DNA of 64,000 nt from Planktothrix paucivesiculata PCC 9631. GTDB lineage: Bacteria; Cyanobacteriota; Cyanobacteriia; Cyanobacteriales; Microcoleaceae. The position numbers and the translations under genes are program-made. This document shows, in pieces, positions 28,770 through 36,974 of the stretch (positions within the stretch are counted from its first letter, which is position 1; each line of letters opens with the position of its first letter). The stretch is taken from positions 546,498-610,497 of the forward strand of contig NZ_LR735026.1 in NCBI RefSeq assembly GCF_900009265.2, written 5' to 3'. The notes under the pieces were generated by a model, which worked only from the letters and a program-made list of their open reading frames with translations, did no database searches and was not told the origin of the DNA.

Positions 28770-29285
28770 ATGGCTGATAACAGACTTCGTAATTTTTTAA
28801 TTGGTGCCGGAATTGCCACTGCGGGTGCAATTGGAACTAAAGTCGCCGTTGATTATTTCAAAAATCGAGGCAAAGAGGAGGTTGTAGATGAAAGTCAAGG
28901 AGATGCGATCGCCGCTTCTCCAGAACAAGTGAGTTATGCTGTGGTTCAACCCAGTGAAGTTCAGACCTTTTTAGATAAAAGTTTCGGAGAAGTGGGCCGT
29001 TATGTCCCCCTTCGAGAACCCAAGGTTTTTGATTATCAAGGCCAACAATATATGGTGATTTGGGCCGAAGATAATAAAAACAAGAAAAATCAAATGATGG
29101 CCTTCCAATATACTGATACTGGCCGAAAAATGATTGCCAGTGTCGGCTATACCCCCACCAAAACCGATTATAACCTTCCTGGCCTCAGCAGTACACCCTT
29201 TGCTATCAAAGTTAATGATCAAAAACTAACCTCCGGTCAAGGAGAAACAGGTGGCAGTAACGACGTCGATTTTGTTCTAGCCTAA
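28770..29285 (+). CDS. Hypothetical protein with N-terminal hydrophobic segment
   Basis: A 171-residue protein, not recognised. An AGGAG site lies 6 bases before the ATG. Residues 8-26 (FLIGAGIATAGAIGTKVAV) form a small-residue-rich hydrophobic segment, possibly a membrane anchor. An acidic linker follows, then a beta-rich domain (VFDYQGQQYMVIWAED, MMAFQYTDTGRKMIASVGYTP). A real gene judging by start signal and composition. Function unknown. Confidence 0.6.
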   Translation: MADNRLRNFLIGAGIATAGAIGTKVAVDYFKNRGKEEVVDESQGDAIAASPEQVSYAVVQPSEVQTFLDKSFGEVGRYVPLREPKVFDYQGQQYMVIWAEDNKNKKNQMMAFQYTDTGRKMIASVGYTPTKTDYNLPGLSSTPFAIKVNDQKLTSGQGETGGSNDVDFVLA

Positions 29286-29291
29286 ACCCGT

Positions 29292-29315
29292 AGAGACGTG
29301 CCACGGCGCGTCTCT
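29292..29315. terminator. AGAGACG-CGTCTCT hairpin between convergent genes
   Basis: AGAGACGTGCC and GGCGCGTCTCT around AC make an imperfect 11-bp stem 7 bases after a plus-strand stop and just before a minus-strand stop. It may terminate both. A degenerate relative lies at 58576-58597, so it is also a dispersed repeat. Confidence 0.6.
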
Positions 29316-29321
29316 CTATCT

Positions 29322-29762
29322 TTAAGGCGATCTACCTAACTCAGTTGACCAATTTTCTGTTGACAATTCTATAATTTGTCCAAAGTCTGACTGATTACGG
29401 GTGAGTAAAATAGCTTCATTTGTCAAACTAATAGCAGCAATTTTCAGATCCATAGTCCCCAAACGAGGATAAGATTTTCGGAGTTGTTGATATGCGATCG
29501 CTGCGGTTCCATTAAAGGGGAGAATTGGAATTGAACAGTAGTCTGTTGCCGATTGCTGTAGTCCTTGATAGGCTAAAACTTGTTCATCTATATTTTTAGC
29601 TTGTCCTAGAAAACTGAGTCGCCCTCTAGTTTGTTCTTCATAAGTAATAATCGTGACAGCAACTTCAACTTTTTCTAGGGTTTCTAGTCTTTTTAAAATG
29701 CGTTTTCCCTGTTGTCCGTTGCGCTGAATTAAGCTCAGATGGTCGGTGTCTAGGATGTACAT
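29322..29762 (-). CDS. VapC-type PIN-domain ribonuclease toxin
   Basis: A 146-residue PIN protein: MYILDTDHLSLIQRNG carries the first Asp, TIITYEEQTRGRL the conserved Glu, TMDLKIAAISLTNEAILLTRNQSDF the later acidic residues. Length and motifs fit an intact VapC that cuts RNA when its antitoxin is degraded. I start at the ATG at 29762 rather than the upstream TTG. It lies 17 bp after the stop of its likely antitoxin, in the same direction. Confidence 0.85.
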   Translation of the reverse strand: MYILDTDHLSLIQRNGQQGKRILKRLETLEKVEVAVTIITYEEQTRGRLSFLGQAKNIDEQVLAYQGLQQSATDYCSIPILPFNGTAAIAYQQLRKSYPRLGTMDLKIAAISLTNEAILLTRNQSDFGQIIELSTENWSTELGRSP

Positions 29763-29779
29763 AAACAAATCTGATTAAC

Positions 29780-29992
29780 CTACTTCACAGAGTTACGCCA
29801 CTCTTTCCCTAATTCTAGGACAGCATCAAAGGTAGGGTCATTTTCGCAACTACCTGCGACTTTTTGCCACCAAGGATTTTTCTGCTCAATGAAGCTAGAT
29901 AAAATCTGTTTCATTTCTGCGAGTTCCGTTTCTAAAATGGCAACTCGTGCTTCAATTTTTGGGGGCTTTTCTTCAGTCTGTTGAGATATCAT
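29780..29992 (-). CDS. Putative antitoxin for the VapC-type toxin
   Basis: A 70-residue acidic protein with a coiled N-terminus (IEARVAILETELAEMKQILSSFI) and a C-terminal region (NPWWQKVAGSCENDPTFDAVLELGKEWR) of the kind seen in small cyanobacterial antitoxins encoded just before PIN toxins. Position, size and spacing (17 bp) support the role. The sequence alone would not name it. Confidence 0.65.
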   Translation of the reverse strand: MISQQTEEKPPKIEARVAILETELAEMKQILSSFIEQKNPWWQKVAGSCENDPTFDAVLELGKEWRNSVK

Positions 29993-30010
29993 AATTTAGG
30001 AGAAGTTTAT

Positions 30011-30121
30011 TTAAGATTTTGTATTGATTAAAGTATAGCTCAAGGGAAGCATCGCGTAACCTAATATTGACTCAATCTCTAGTTTTTGTTCGGAATCAAC
30101 TATTTGCCACTCCCTAGCCAT
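30011..30121 (-). CDS. Possible 36-residue small protein
   Basis: A frame too short for most gene callers: MAREWQIVDSEQKLEIESIL and 16 more residues, with AAGGAT 7 bases before the ATG. It precedes the antitoxin gene in the same direction by 19 bp, so it could be a leader gene or a fragment of an older module. No family recognised. May be chance. Confidence 0.3.
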   Translation of the reverse strand: MAREWQIVDSEQKLEIESILGYAMLPLSYTLINTKS

Positions 30122-30159
30122 ATTTTAATCCTTATAACATAAGTCTGGGAGCTTGAAAA

Positions 30160-30557
30160 CTCAGTGTCTTCAGACCTGAGATGAAAAGCGACTCAGGGGG
30201 TTTTAACCCCCGTGAATATTTCTTCAATCTATGTTAATATATCCAGTAACAGGAAAAGGTAAACAACCTGTCTAAAAACCTAGTCGCCTAACGGCAAAAC
30301 GCTGAACCTTGACAATTGAATCTATAGGGTTCTACTGCACAGTTCTAGTTTTCCCCCAGCAGTGGGTAAAAGATTCATGGGAGCTAGACGAACAGTTTTT
30401 AAGCAAAAAAGAACTCGCATTAATGCGAATAGGGTAGGGCATACCCGAATTTACGCTTGGGGAGAATCCCACCTCTGGTTAAAGCACTGCAAGGTACTTT
30501 GATTAAGTGGTTTCGTTGAACCAAGAATCTCAGCGTCTTCAGACCTGAGAGTGTCAA
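30160..30557 (+). mobile_element. Decayed IS200/IS605-like element (PATE-like), with tnpB 3' remnant and right-end hairpin
   Basis: Two copies of one hairpin bound this stretch: CTCAG(T)GTCTTCAGACCTGAG at 30160-30180 and the same with C for T at 30529-30549. The right copy is followed by AGTGTCAA, the kind of 3' end (TCAA) seen in IS200/IS605 elements. Between them, the frame from 30374 to 30502 reads KQKRTRINANRVGHTRIYAWG then ESHLWL, which resembles the C-terminal tail of cyanobacterial TnpB (VGHTxxYAWG). It stops early and the rest of tnpB and any tnpA are missing. In IS605 elements this 3' part also encodes the guide (omega) RNA. The GGGGGTTTTAACCCCC palindrome at 30196 lies near the left end. 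Confidence 0.5.
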
Positions 30558-30606
30558 TAAAATGAATGGTATAAAATAGCAACAATATTCCCACCCTGCC
30601 AGTGCC

Positions 30607-33600
30607 ATGAACGAAGAACGCCTACTCGCCTATCTGTCCCTAATTCAAGAACTCCTCGACTGTCCCAGTGGGGAAGAAAACCAAATCCTCAACCAACACC
30701 CGGAACTGCTTGATGGGGCATTTGTGCAGGTGTGCGAACAGGTGGCAGAACAATTGCAGAGTGACGGACAAGAGAATAACGCGGGTTTTCTGCGAAATCT
30801 GGCGCAAGAGGTGGGGGCGTTTTTGGCGAGGCAGGGGACGGGGGAAAATCAGCAAGAAGTATTACAACAGTTTTGGCAACAACTGCTCAAAGCCCAAATG
30901 CAGGGCGGCATAGCAGCAGTTCATCAGGTGATGCGGCAAAATATGGGGTTGATTGTTCCCAACCTGGGGGATACCATTGTCCAGTCAATACCAGGACTTC
31001 TAGCTCAGAATCCCGACCAAGCCGAAAGAGTGGCAGGCTTAGTCGGAGATACCTGCACCAGTATTCGACTATTCCCCTATGGTCGGTATGCAGAAGCCTT
31101 AGAGATTGCCATTCGCGGCTATGGGGTGGTGCTGGAACTGCGGGCGGATAACCCGGAAAAACGGGCGCAAACCCTGACTAACCTCGGAAGTGTCCGCAGC
31201 ACCCAAGCCATTATGGGCATCAACCCCGCTGCCAATCTCGAAAGTGCGATCACCTCCTGCGATCAAGCCGCCGGGATTATGCGGCGGTTGGGGTTAGACA
31301 AAGACCTCTCCTCTACCCTGAATAACCTCGGAATTGCCCGCAGCACCCAAGCCCAGATGGGCATCAACCCCGCCGCCAATCTCGATAGGGCGATCGCTGC
31401 CTACGATGAAGCCGCAGAAATTCGGCGACGGTTGAAGTTAGACAAAGACCTCTCCTCTACCCTGAATAACCTCGGAATTGCCCGCCGCACCCAAGCCCAG
31501 ATGGGCATCAACCCGGCTGCCAATCTCGATAGGGCGATCGCCGCCTACGATGAAGCCGCAGAAATTAGGCGGCGGTTGGAGTTAGAAAAAGACCTCTCCT
31601 CTACCCTGACTAACCTCGGAGTTGCCCGCCTCACCCAAGCCGAGATGGGCATCAACCCCGCCGCCAATCTCGATAGGGCGATCGCTGCCTACGATGAAGC
31701 CGCAGAAATTAGGCGGCGGTTGAAGTTAGAAAAAGACCTCTCCTCTACCCTGACCAACCTTGGAAATGCCCGCAGCACCCAAGCCCAGATGGGGATCAAC
31801 CCGGCCGCCAATCTCGATAGTGCGATCGCTGCCTACGATGAAGCCGCAGAAATTCGGCGGCGGTTGGGGTTAGACAAAGACCTCTCCCAAACCCTGACTA
31901 ACCTCGGAAGTGTCCGCAGCACCCAAGCCATTATGGGCATCAACCCCGCCGCCAATCTCGATAGTGCGATCGCTGCCTACGATGAAGCCGCAGAAATTGG
32001 GCGGCGGTTGGGGTTAGCCCGCGACTTAGCAATAACCCTGAATAACTTTGGTTTTGCCTACCAAGCTCAATCTCGCCTAGCCGGGAACAGTTCCACCCAG
32101 ACACAACAAGCCCTAGAAAATGCCTACCGTAGCTTTCAAGAAGCCCTGGAACGGGTGGAATATCTGCGGGGGGAAATTGGTGCCGATAGTGAGGGCTATA
32201 AACGCAACTTTAATGAGGAATGGAACAGAGTTTATCGCGGCATGGTGGAAGTCTGCCTAGAGTTGGGTCGATATCAGGATGCGATTGAATATGTAGACCG
32301 TAGCAAAGCCCGGAACTTAGTGGAACTCATCGCCACCCGTGACGCATATCCGGGGCGCGTAATGCCCGAGAACGACCGCCAACAGTTGCAGCAACTCAAA
32401 ATCGACATTGCTCAAGCAGAACGTCGCATCCAAGACGAGGAGAACCCCGACCCGACCCACCTCAAGCAATTGCGGCAACAAAAGCGGGAACTCGAACCCT
32501 ACAAACCCCTGCATTTCCAGGGGATGCAAGAGTTACTGGATAAAGAAACCGCCATCCTAGAATGGTATATCCTGGGGGATAAATTCCTCACCTTCACCCT
32601 AATGCCTGATCCCTCCCTAACCCTGCATTCAGAAGGGGGGGAACAAGAGGCAGACCCCTCAGAACCCCCTTTTTTAAGGGGGGCAGGGGGGATCAAAATC
32701 TGGACATCTTCAGAGGAAGACCTAGATAAACTCATCGACTGGACAAATCAATACCGAAATGCCTACTACCAAGCCCAAGAAGCTTTACAAGTTGCCCTCG
32801 CAGCATTAAAAGCAGCCAAAACCGAACAGGAACAGCAAAAAGCTGACGAACTATGGGCCCAAGCCCAAGATATTTGGCAAAATCCCCTGGCTCAACGGCT
32901 AGAAACCCTCGCCGAAATCCTCCACCTGCCAGAAATTCTGCAAAACCTCTTTAAAGAATTCCCCAACTGTAAAAAACTCATTCTCATCCCCCACCGTTAC
33001 CTGCACCTGTTCCCCCTCCATGCCCTACCCATTCCCACAGGAGAAAGTAAGATAAAATCCCTACAGGAATTATTTGAACAAGGTGTTACCTACGCCCCCA
33101 ACTGTCAACTCCTGCAACAAGCCCAAACCCGCCACCGTCCGAATTTTAAACGCTTGTTTGCCGTCCAAAACCCCAACGACAACCTCAGTTTTGCTGATTT
33201 GGAAGTGGAAACCATTGGCGGTCTTTTCCTCCTCGACCCCAACAGTCTCCAAAAAGGCAAGGCCACAAAAGCCAACTTCCTCGCCAAAGACCTCCGCCAA
33301 ACCCATCATCTTTTCTTCTCCTGTCACGCAGGCTTTAACCGCGAATCTCCCCTAGATTCTGGCTTGGAACTCGCTGATGACATCCTCACCCTAGAGGAAA
33401 TTATCGCCTCCCTCAACCTGAGTCAGTGCAGCCTCGTTACCCTCTCCGCCTGCGAAACCGGACAAGTGGCCATTGATGACACCGACGAATATATCAGCCT
33501 CTCCAGTGGCTTCATCCTGGCGGGTAGTCCTAGCGTCCTGGTTAGTCTCTGGTCGGTTAACCAAGTTTCCACCGCCCTGCTGCTGATTAAAACCTACGAA

Positions 33601-34221
33601 ACCCTCCAAAACCACCCCGGACAAATCGCCATCGCCCTCAAAACCGCTCAAATCTGGCTCCGGGATACCACCGTTAAGGGGTTTCAAGTCTGGGTGGAAA
33701 AATGCCAGCTATTAGAAGGAGGAGATTGGCAAAAACCTTTAGCCGAATTTTTCCAACAATTGGGGCAAAATGAAAAGGGGGTTAATGACCGCCCCTATCA
33801 GTCTCCCTATCACTGGGCGGCATTCTGTGTAGTTGGACAAGGAGAACAAAAAATGGCAAGCGATAGCGATAAAATTCAAGCCTTTACTGATTTATTGAGC
33901 AATAATCTTTTAGCTGACTATTTGCCAGATTTAGAAGAATTAAAATCCCAACTGGGTGACGATGATGAAAAAAATGCAGAAGCGATCGACCAATGGTTAA
34001 ATAATGATCAGCGTAAGTCAATCTTAACAGCTTATCATGAACAATTAAAATCTATCACCTCTATTAATCCCCTCCTGGGAGAAACGGGTGAAAAAGGATT
34101 CGGTGGCAGTACACCTAATCCTAAACCTCCCAGTCCATCCCTACCAAAACTGATTGACAACATCACAAAAGATCCTACAAAATTGCCTAAAAATCCAGAA
34201 GAAAATCCCCCACAGTCTTGA
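30607..34221 (+). CDS. TPR-CHAT protease (caspase-like)
   Basis: A 1204-residue protein. Residues 1-180 are a helical N-terminal domain. Residues 189-476 are six nearly identical 48-residue TPR-like units (AIAAYDEAAEIRRRL...TLTNLG). More helical repeats and a coiled region (QQLKIDIAQAERRIQDEE) follow. The C-terminal third is a CHAT domain, the peptidase C14-related fold named after HetF: LILIPHRYLHLFPLHALP, HHLFFSCHAGFN with catalytic His 907, and SLVTLSACETGQ with catalytic Cys 949. The dyad is intact. A Pro-rich tail of about 110 residues follows. Related TPR-CHAT proteins cleave a partner when triggered. Here the partner may be the coupled downstream membrane protein (TGATG overlap). Confidence 0.92.
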   Translation: MNEERLLAYLSLIQELLDCPSGEENQILNQHPELLDGAFVQVCEQVAEQLQSDGQENNAGFLRNLAQEVGAFLARQGTGENQQEVLQQFWQQLLKAQMQGGIAAVHQVMRQNMGLIVPNLGDTIVQSIPGLLAQNPDQAERVAGLVGDTCTSIRLFPYGRYAEALEIAIRGYGVVLELRADNPEKRAQTLTNLGSVRSTQAIMGINPAANLESAITSCDQAAGIMRRLGLDKDLSSTLNNLGIARSTQAQMGINPAANLDRAIAAYDEAAEIRRRLKLDKDLSSTLNNLGIARRTQAQMGINPAANLDRAIAAYDEAAEIRRRLELEKDLSSTLTNLGVARLTQAEMGINPAANLDRAIAAYDEAAEIRRRLKLEKDLSSTLTNLGNARSTQAQMGINPAANLDSAIAAYDEAAEIRRRLGLDKDLSQTLTNLGSVRSTQAIMGINPAANLDSAIAAYDEAAEIGRRLGLARDLAITLNNFGFAYQAQSRLAGNSSTQTQQALENAYRSFQEALERVEYLRGEIGADSEGYKRNFNEEWNRVYRGMVEVCLELGRYQDAIEYVDRSKARNLVELIATRDAYPGRVMPENDRQQLQQLKIDIAQAERRIQDEENPDPTHLKQLRQQKRELEPYKPLHFQGMQELLDKETAILEWYILGDKFLTFTLMPDPSLTLHSEGGEQEADPSEPPFLRGAGGIKIWTSSEEDLDKLIDWTNQYRNAYYQAQEALQVALAALKAAKTEQEQQKADELWAQAQDIWQNPLAQRLETLAEILHLPEILQNLFKEFPNCKKLILIPHRYLHLFPLHALPIPTGESKIKSLQELFEQGVTYAPNCQLLQQAQTRHRPNFKRLFAVQNPNDNLSFADLEVETIGGLFLLDPNSLQKGKATKANFLAKDLRQTHHLFFSCHAGFNRESPLDSGLELADDILTLEEIIASLNLSQCSLVTLSACETGQVAIDDTDEYISLSSGFILAGSPSVLVSLWSVNQVSTALLLIKTYETLQNHPGQIAIALKTAQIWLRDTTVKGFQVWVEKCQLLEGGDWQKPLAEFFQQLGQNEKGVNDRPYQSPYHWAAFCVVGQGEQKMASDSDKIQAFTDLLSNNLLADYLPDLEELKSQLGDDDEKNAEAIDQWLNNDQRKSILTAYHEQLKSITSINPLLGETGEKGFGGSTPNPKPPSPSLPKLIDNITKDPTKLPKNPEENPPQS
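31171..32034 (+). repeat. Six tandem 144-bp units inside the TPR-CHAT gene
   Basis: Each unit starts ACCCTGA.TAACCT.GGA and encodes 48 residues containing INPAANL and AIAAYDEAAEI. Units 2 to 6 are nearly identical in DNA, including silent positions, so they were duplicated or homogenised recently. Units 1 and 6 share GSVRSTQAIMGINPAANL, showing exchange between ends. The number of units probably varies between strains. Confidence 0.93.
32655..32694. repeat. Dispersed CCCCCTTTTTTAAGGGGG palindrome inserted in the CHAT gene
   Basis: The sequence around 32664-32692 (AACCCCCTTTTTTAAGGGGG then GCAGGGGGGATC) is an inverted repeat of a kind found between genes in many cyanobacteria; relatives lie at 50181-50262. 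Here it is in frame and encodes EPPFLRGAGGI inside a low-complexity loop between two helical regions, so it probably inserted without breaking the protein. Confidence 0.7.
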
Positions 34222-35534
34222 TGAAAAATATCACCTTTAGCTGCTTCGCTTTCCACCTGCAACAACGCCTTGATGATGCCCCCGATGTCCCTAATCCGAA
34301 GGCAGATAGTCTCTGGAAAAGTTTAACATTTCTCCCCTTTCCTGAACTCAAAAATATCAAGTCTCAACCCGAAGTGGAAGTTAAGTTAACGGCAATTCCG
34401 ACTAATTTCGGGTTTAAGTTGGAGGGAAATTTGCAACCGTTTCTCCTGAATGATACCTATTGTGTGGATATTACCCTCAAGCCGGAAGGGGAAAATGTAG
34501 AAGTTGAAGTTGCACAACTTTCAGCTTTTCAACCCCAGGTTTTCCTGAATCAAATTAAAGCCGATTTAGGCAAGGTTTTAACTATACATGGGGAACAAAA
34601 TTATTGGATAACATCAAAACCAAAACTTGAAGAAGCGGAAAAATGGGCAAATGCTTTATGTGAGGATAAGGAGGATAAGTCATTTAAGCCACAATTTATT
34701 GATCAGTTGGAATTGTTTAATTGTCCCTGTTTTCTGTTTGAAGCCGGGGATTTAACGATTATTATTTCTTTGGCAAAACCCAAACAGTTAGATTTAAAAA
34801 AAGCTAATGATAACTATAGCTGGTTGAGGGATTTATTTTGGTGTCAAAAAAAGATTGTGGCGACCTACTCAAAGGCAAAACAGTCTTATCAAAAAGCTAG
34901 GGAACTCTATAGTAAATTAGAGAATAACCTGCCAAAATTCTATACAATTTCTGATGAAACTCCAGAACAACGGCTAAATAGCTTAGATACAATGGTTCAG
35001 GAAATTCCCCAAGATTTATTATATTATAATTGTTGTTTGCGGGATTTAAAAACTCATTATACCACAATTAAAACTAATTCTGATAATTTTAAAACCTGTT
35101 TGAATTCTTTACTAGAGGCAGGGAATAAGCTGGAGGTGTGGTCACGTTTAGCTGAAAAAACCTATCCTCTTTATCTGCGCCAAATCGAGACTTATTTGGA
35201 GTATTTGGAGCCGGGGAAAGATTTATTTAGTGATTTGATTAATACAATTAGGGCCAGGACGGAAATTGAACAGGCGAAAAGCAACCAAGATTTGCAAGAC
35301 CATATTCAATCTATTGGTGTGGGAATTGCAGCCGGGGCGATAATTGCTTCTACATCGGGTTTGATGATGACACCCTGGAGTCCTCCCACACGCGATAACT
35401 GGATTAAACCCGTTCTCCTTCACCCTTTTATTATCGCCCTGGCTCTCAGTGCATTCTGTTCTTGGGGTGCATGGAAATTAATGAAATGGCGAATTGAGAG
35501 TCGAAGAAAGCGATCGCTAAAAACTACCTCATAA
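34221..35534 (+). CDS. Unknown protein with two C-terminal membrane helices, coupled to the TPR-CHAT protease
   Basis: About 437 residues, starting with the ATG that overlaps the protease stop (TGATG). I do not recognise the family. The first 230 residues look globular and mixed alpha/beta (FLPFPELKNIKSQPEVEVKL, LNDTYCVDITLKPEG). Residues about 215-355 are helical (KAKQSYQKARELYSKLENN). Two hydrophobic segments close the protein at about 360-382 (IGVGIAAGAIIASTSGLMM) and 397-418 (LLHPFIIALALSAFCSWGAW), followed by a basic tail (RIESRRKRSLK). By position it is the natural substrate or effector of the CHAT protease, perhaps a membrane-acting protein. This is inference. Confidence 0.75.
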   Translation: MKNITFSCFAFHLQQRLDDAPDVPNPKADSLWKSLTFLPFPELKNIKSQPEVEVKLTAIPTNFGFKLEGNLQPFLLNDTYCVDITLKPEGENVEVEVAQLSAFQPQVFLNQIKADLGKVLTIHGEQNYWITSKPKLEEAEKWANALCEDKEDKSFKPQFIDQLELFNCPCFLFEAGDLTIIISLAKPKQLDLKKANDNYSWLRDLFWCQKKIVATYSKAKQSYQKARELYSKLENNLPKFYTISDETPEQRLNSLDTMVQEIPQDLLYYNCCLRDLKTHYTTIKTNSDNFKTCLNSLLEAGNKLEVWSRLAEKTYPLYLRQIETYLEYLEPGKDLFSDLINTIRARTEIEQAKSNQDLQDHIQSIGVGIAAGAIIASTSGLMMTPWSPPTRDNWIKPVLLHPFIIALALSAFCSWGAWKLMKWRIESRRKRSLKTTS

Positions 35535-35558
35535 AAAATCTCTTACAACAGAGAAACT

Positions 35559-36032
35559 CTATCTCACCGGACTCGAACCCGCAGGACATTTTAACCCTTC
35601 TCCGGGTACAGGAGTTGAGGACAAAGCCGGGGGTTCGGTGGAGGGTTGATCGGTTTTGCAAATATTAGCGATCGCCATTACACCGCCTGCTGTGTGGCTG
35701 ACAGTCACCACTCCAGCATAACTGGGAAGTCCGTCTTGTCTAGCCGCCGCAGTCATCAACACGGTTTCCGCATATTGACCTTCAGTATTCACGCTATAGC
35801 GATATTCTCCCGTGTCTAAATTCGCATTCAGAGATAACCCTTGAATAGAGTTGGCAAACTGACCATTAGCTTGATAATAAGCCTGTTGTCCCGTGGTCAT
35901 CGTTTGCATGACAAATTGTGCTTTATCGCTTTCATTCACTTCGGGTAAGGACAAATTCAGAGAACAACTCGTTAACAGGACAGGAGCCGCGAGGAGAACT
36001 CCCGAAAGCCATTTTTTAAAAGACTTATCCAT
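35559..36032 (-). CDS. Type IV pilin-like (G/H family) lipoprotein
   Basis: A 157-residue exported protein. The signal ends in a lipobox (LLTSCS, Cys near 23), so it should be lipid-anchored. The mature part resembles the cyanobacterial pilin-like GH domain: AQFVMQTMTTGQQAYYQANGQFANSIQGLSL and YRYSV, the post-helix part of a minor pilin, without the usual pilin prepilin-peptidase site. Two cysteines near the C-terminus could form a disulfide. Role probably at the cell surface. Confidence 0.72.
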   Translation of the reverse strand: MDKSFKKWLSGVLLAAPVLLTSCSLNLSLPEVNESDKAQFVMQTMTTGQQAYYQANGQFANSIQGLSLNANLDTGEYRYSVNTEGQYAETVLMTAAARQDGLPSYAGVVTVSHTAGGVMAIANICKTDQPSTEPPALSSTPVPGEGLKCPAGSSPVR

Positions 36033-36137
36033 ATTTACCTTAACCTGTAATCACCGGGTATAAAGTTTGTTATCCCCATCTACAGGGTAAAACCAGAGCA
36101 TTCCTGAAATTCAACTCGACTTGGAATTAACCTAAAT

Positions 36138-36944
36138 ATGCCTCAGACAATTGATCTCCATAATTTTATGAATGATATTGTTTTATTGTTGACTGCAACA
36201 ATTGATATTAAGGGAATGCCAAAGGCTTATCCTTCTGACCCGCAGATCCGTCAAGAGGATTATTTTCAAACTTTAAAGTATTATATTAATCATCATCCTA
36301 AAATTCAAAAAATTTTATTCGTTGAAAACTCAGGATGGTCTTTAGAAATAGTCCAAAAAGCAACCTCAGAAAACCCCTATAATAAAGAGGTTGAATTTAT
36401 TTCAATTGATGGTAATAACTTCCCTCGTTCCTATGGCAAAGGATATGGAGAAATTTCTTTAATTGATCAAGGATTTAAACAATCTAAATTAATTCAAGAG
36501 GCTGATTATATTGCCAAAATCACCGGACGAATTAAGCTATTGAATTTAACAAAAATTCTTAGCCATATATCCGATGATTATGACTGTTTATGTGATATTA
36601 AAGATCAGGGATGGATCATCAAAAAATATTTATTTCAAGAAACAACAGCATCTCCTTATACTGACACTCGATTTTTGGTTTTCAAAAAAGAATTTTATTT
36701 AAAATATTTTAAACCTTTACTTGACAATCATCAAGACGGATGTTTTTATATGGAGCAAAAAATTTATCAAGGAATTCAGGCAGCAAAATTAGATCAGAAG
36801 TTGATGGAACGTTTCTTTATTGAACCTAACTTTTCTGGAATTTCAGGTCATTTCCAGGGAAAAGATTATGATAGTCCCATAGAAAAACTAAAGTTCAATA
36901 TTCGAGCTTTTGCCCGTCAAGTTGCTCCTTGGATTCACTTGTAG
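36138..36944 (+). CDS. Unrecognised protein, possibly GT-A glycosyltransferase-like
   Basis: A 268-residue soluble protein. MNDIVLLLTATIDIKGMP, then DYFQTLKYYINHHPKIQKILFVENSG, looks like a nucleotide-sugar-transferase N-terminal strand and helix. YGKGYGEISLIDQGF and EADYIAKITGRIKLLN follow the pattern of GT-A enzymes that find a ready-made acceptor, and a CDIKDQG acidic motif is present. I would call it a possible glycosyltransferase. No specific family is certain. Confidence 0.5.
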   Translation: MPQTIDLHNFMNDIVLLLTATIDIKGMPKAYPSDPQIRQEDYFQTLKYYINHHPKIQKILFVENSGWSLEIVQKATSENPYNKEVEFISIDGNNFPRSYGKGYGEISLIDQGFKQSKLIQEADYIAKITGRIKLLNLTKILSHISDDYDCLCDIKDQGWIIKKYLFQETTASPYTDTRFLVFKKEFYLKYFKPLLDNHQDGCFYMEQKIYQGIQAAKLDQKLMERFFIEPNFSGISGHFQGKDYDSPIEKLKFNIRAFARQVAPWIHL

Positions 36945-36974
36945 CAATTTTTACTGATCACAAATTGGGTGAAG

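Noticed and set aside
31171..32034. Separate genes inside the repeat array
   Set aside because: Other-frame readings in the array are by-products of the repeats; one long frame with intact CHAT domain explains all.
30607..34221. Csx29/craspase of a type III-E CRISPR system
   Set aside because: There is a TPR-CHAT protein but no gRAMP, Csx30, Csx31 or CRISPR array in the window.
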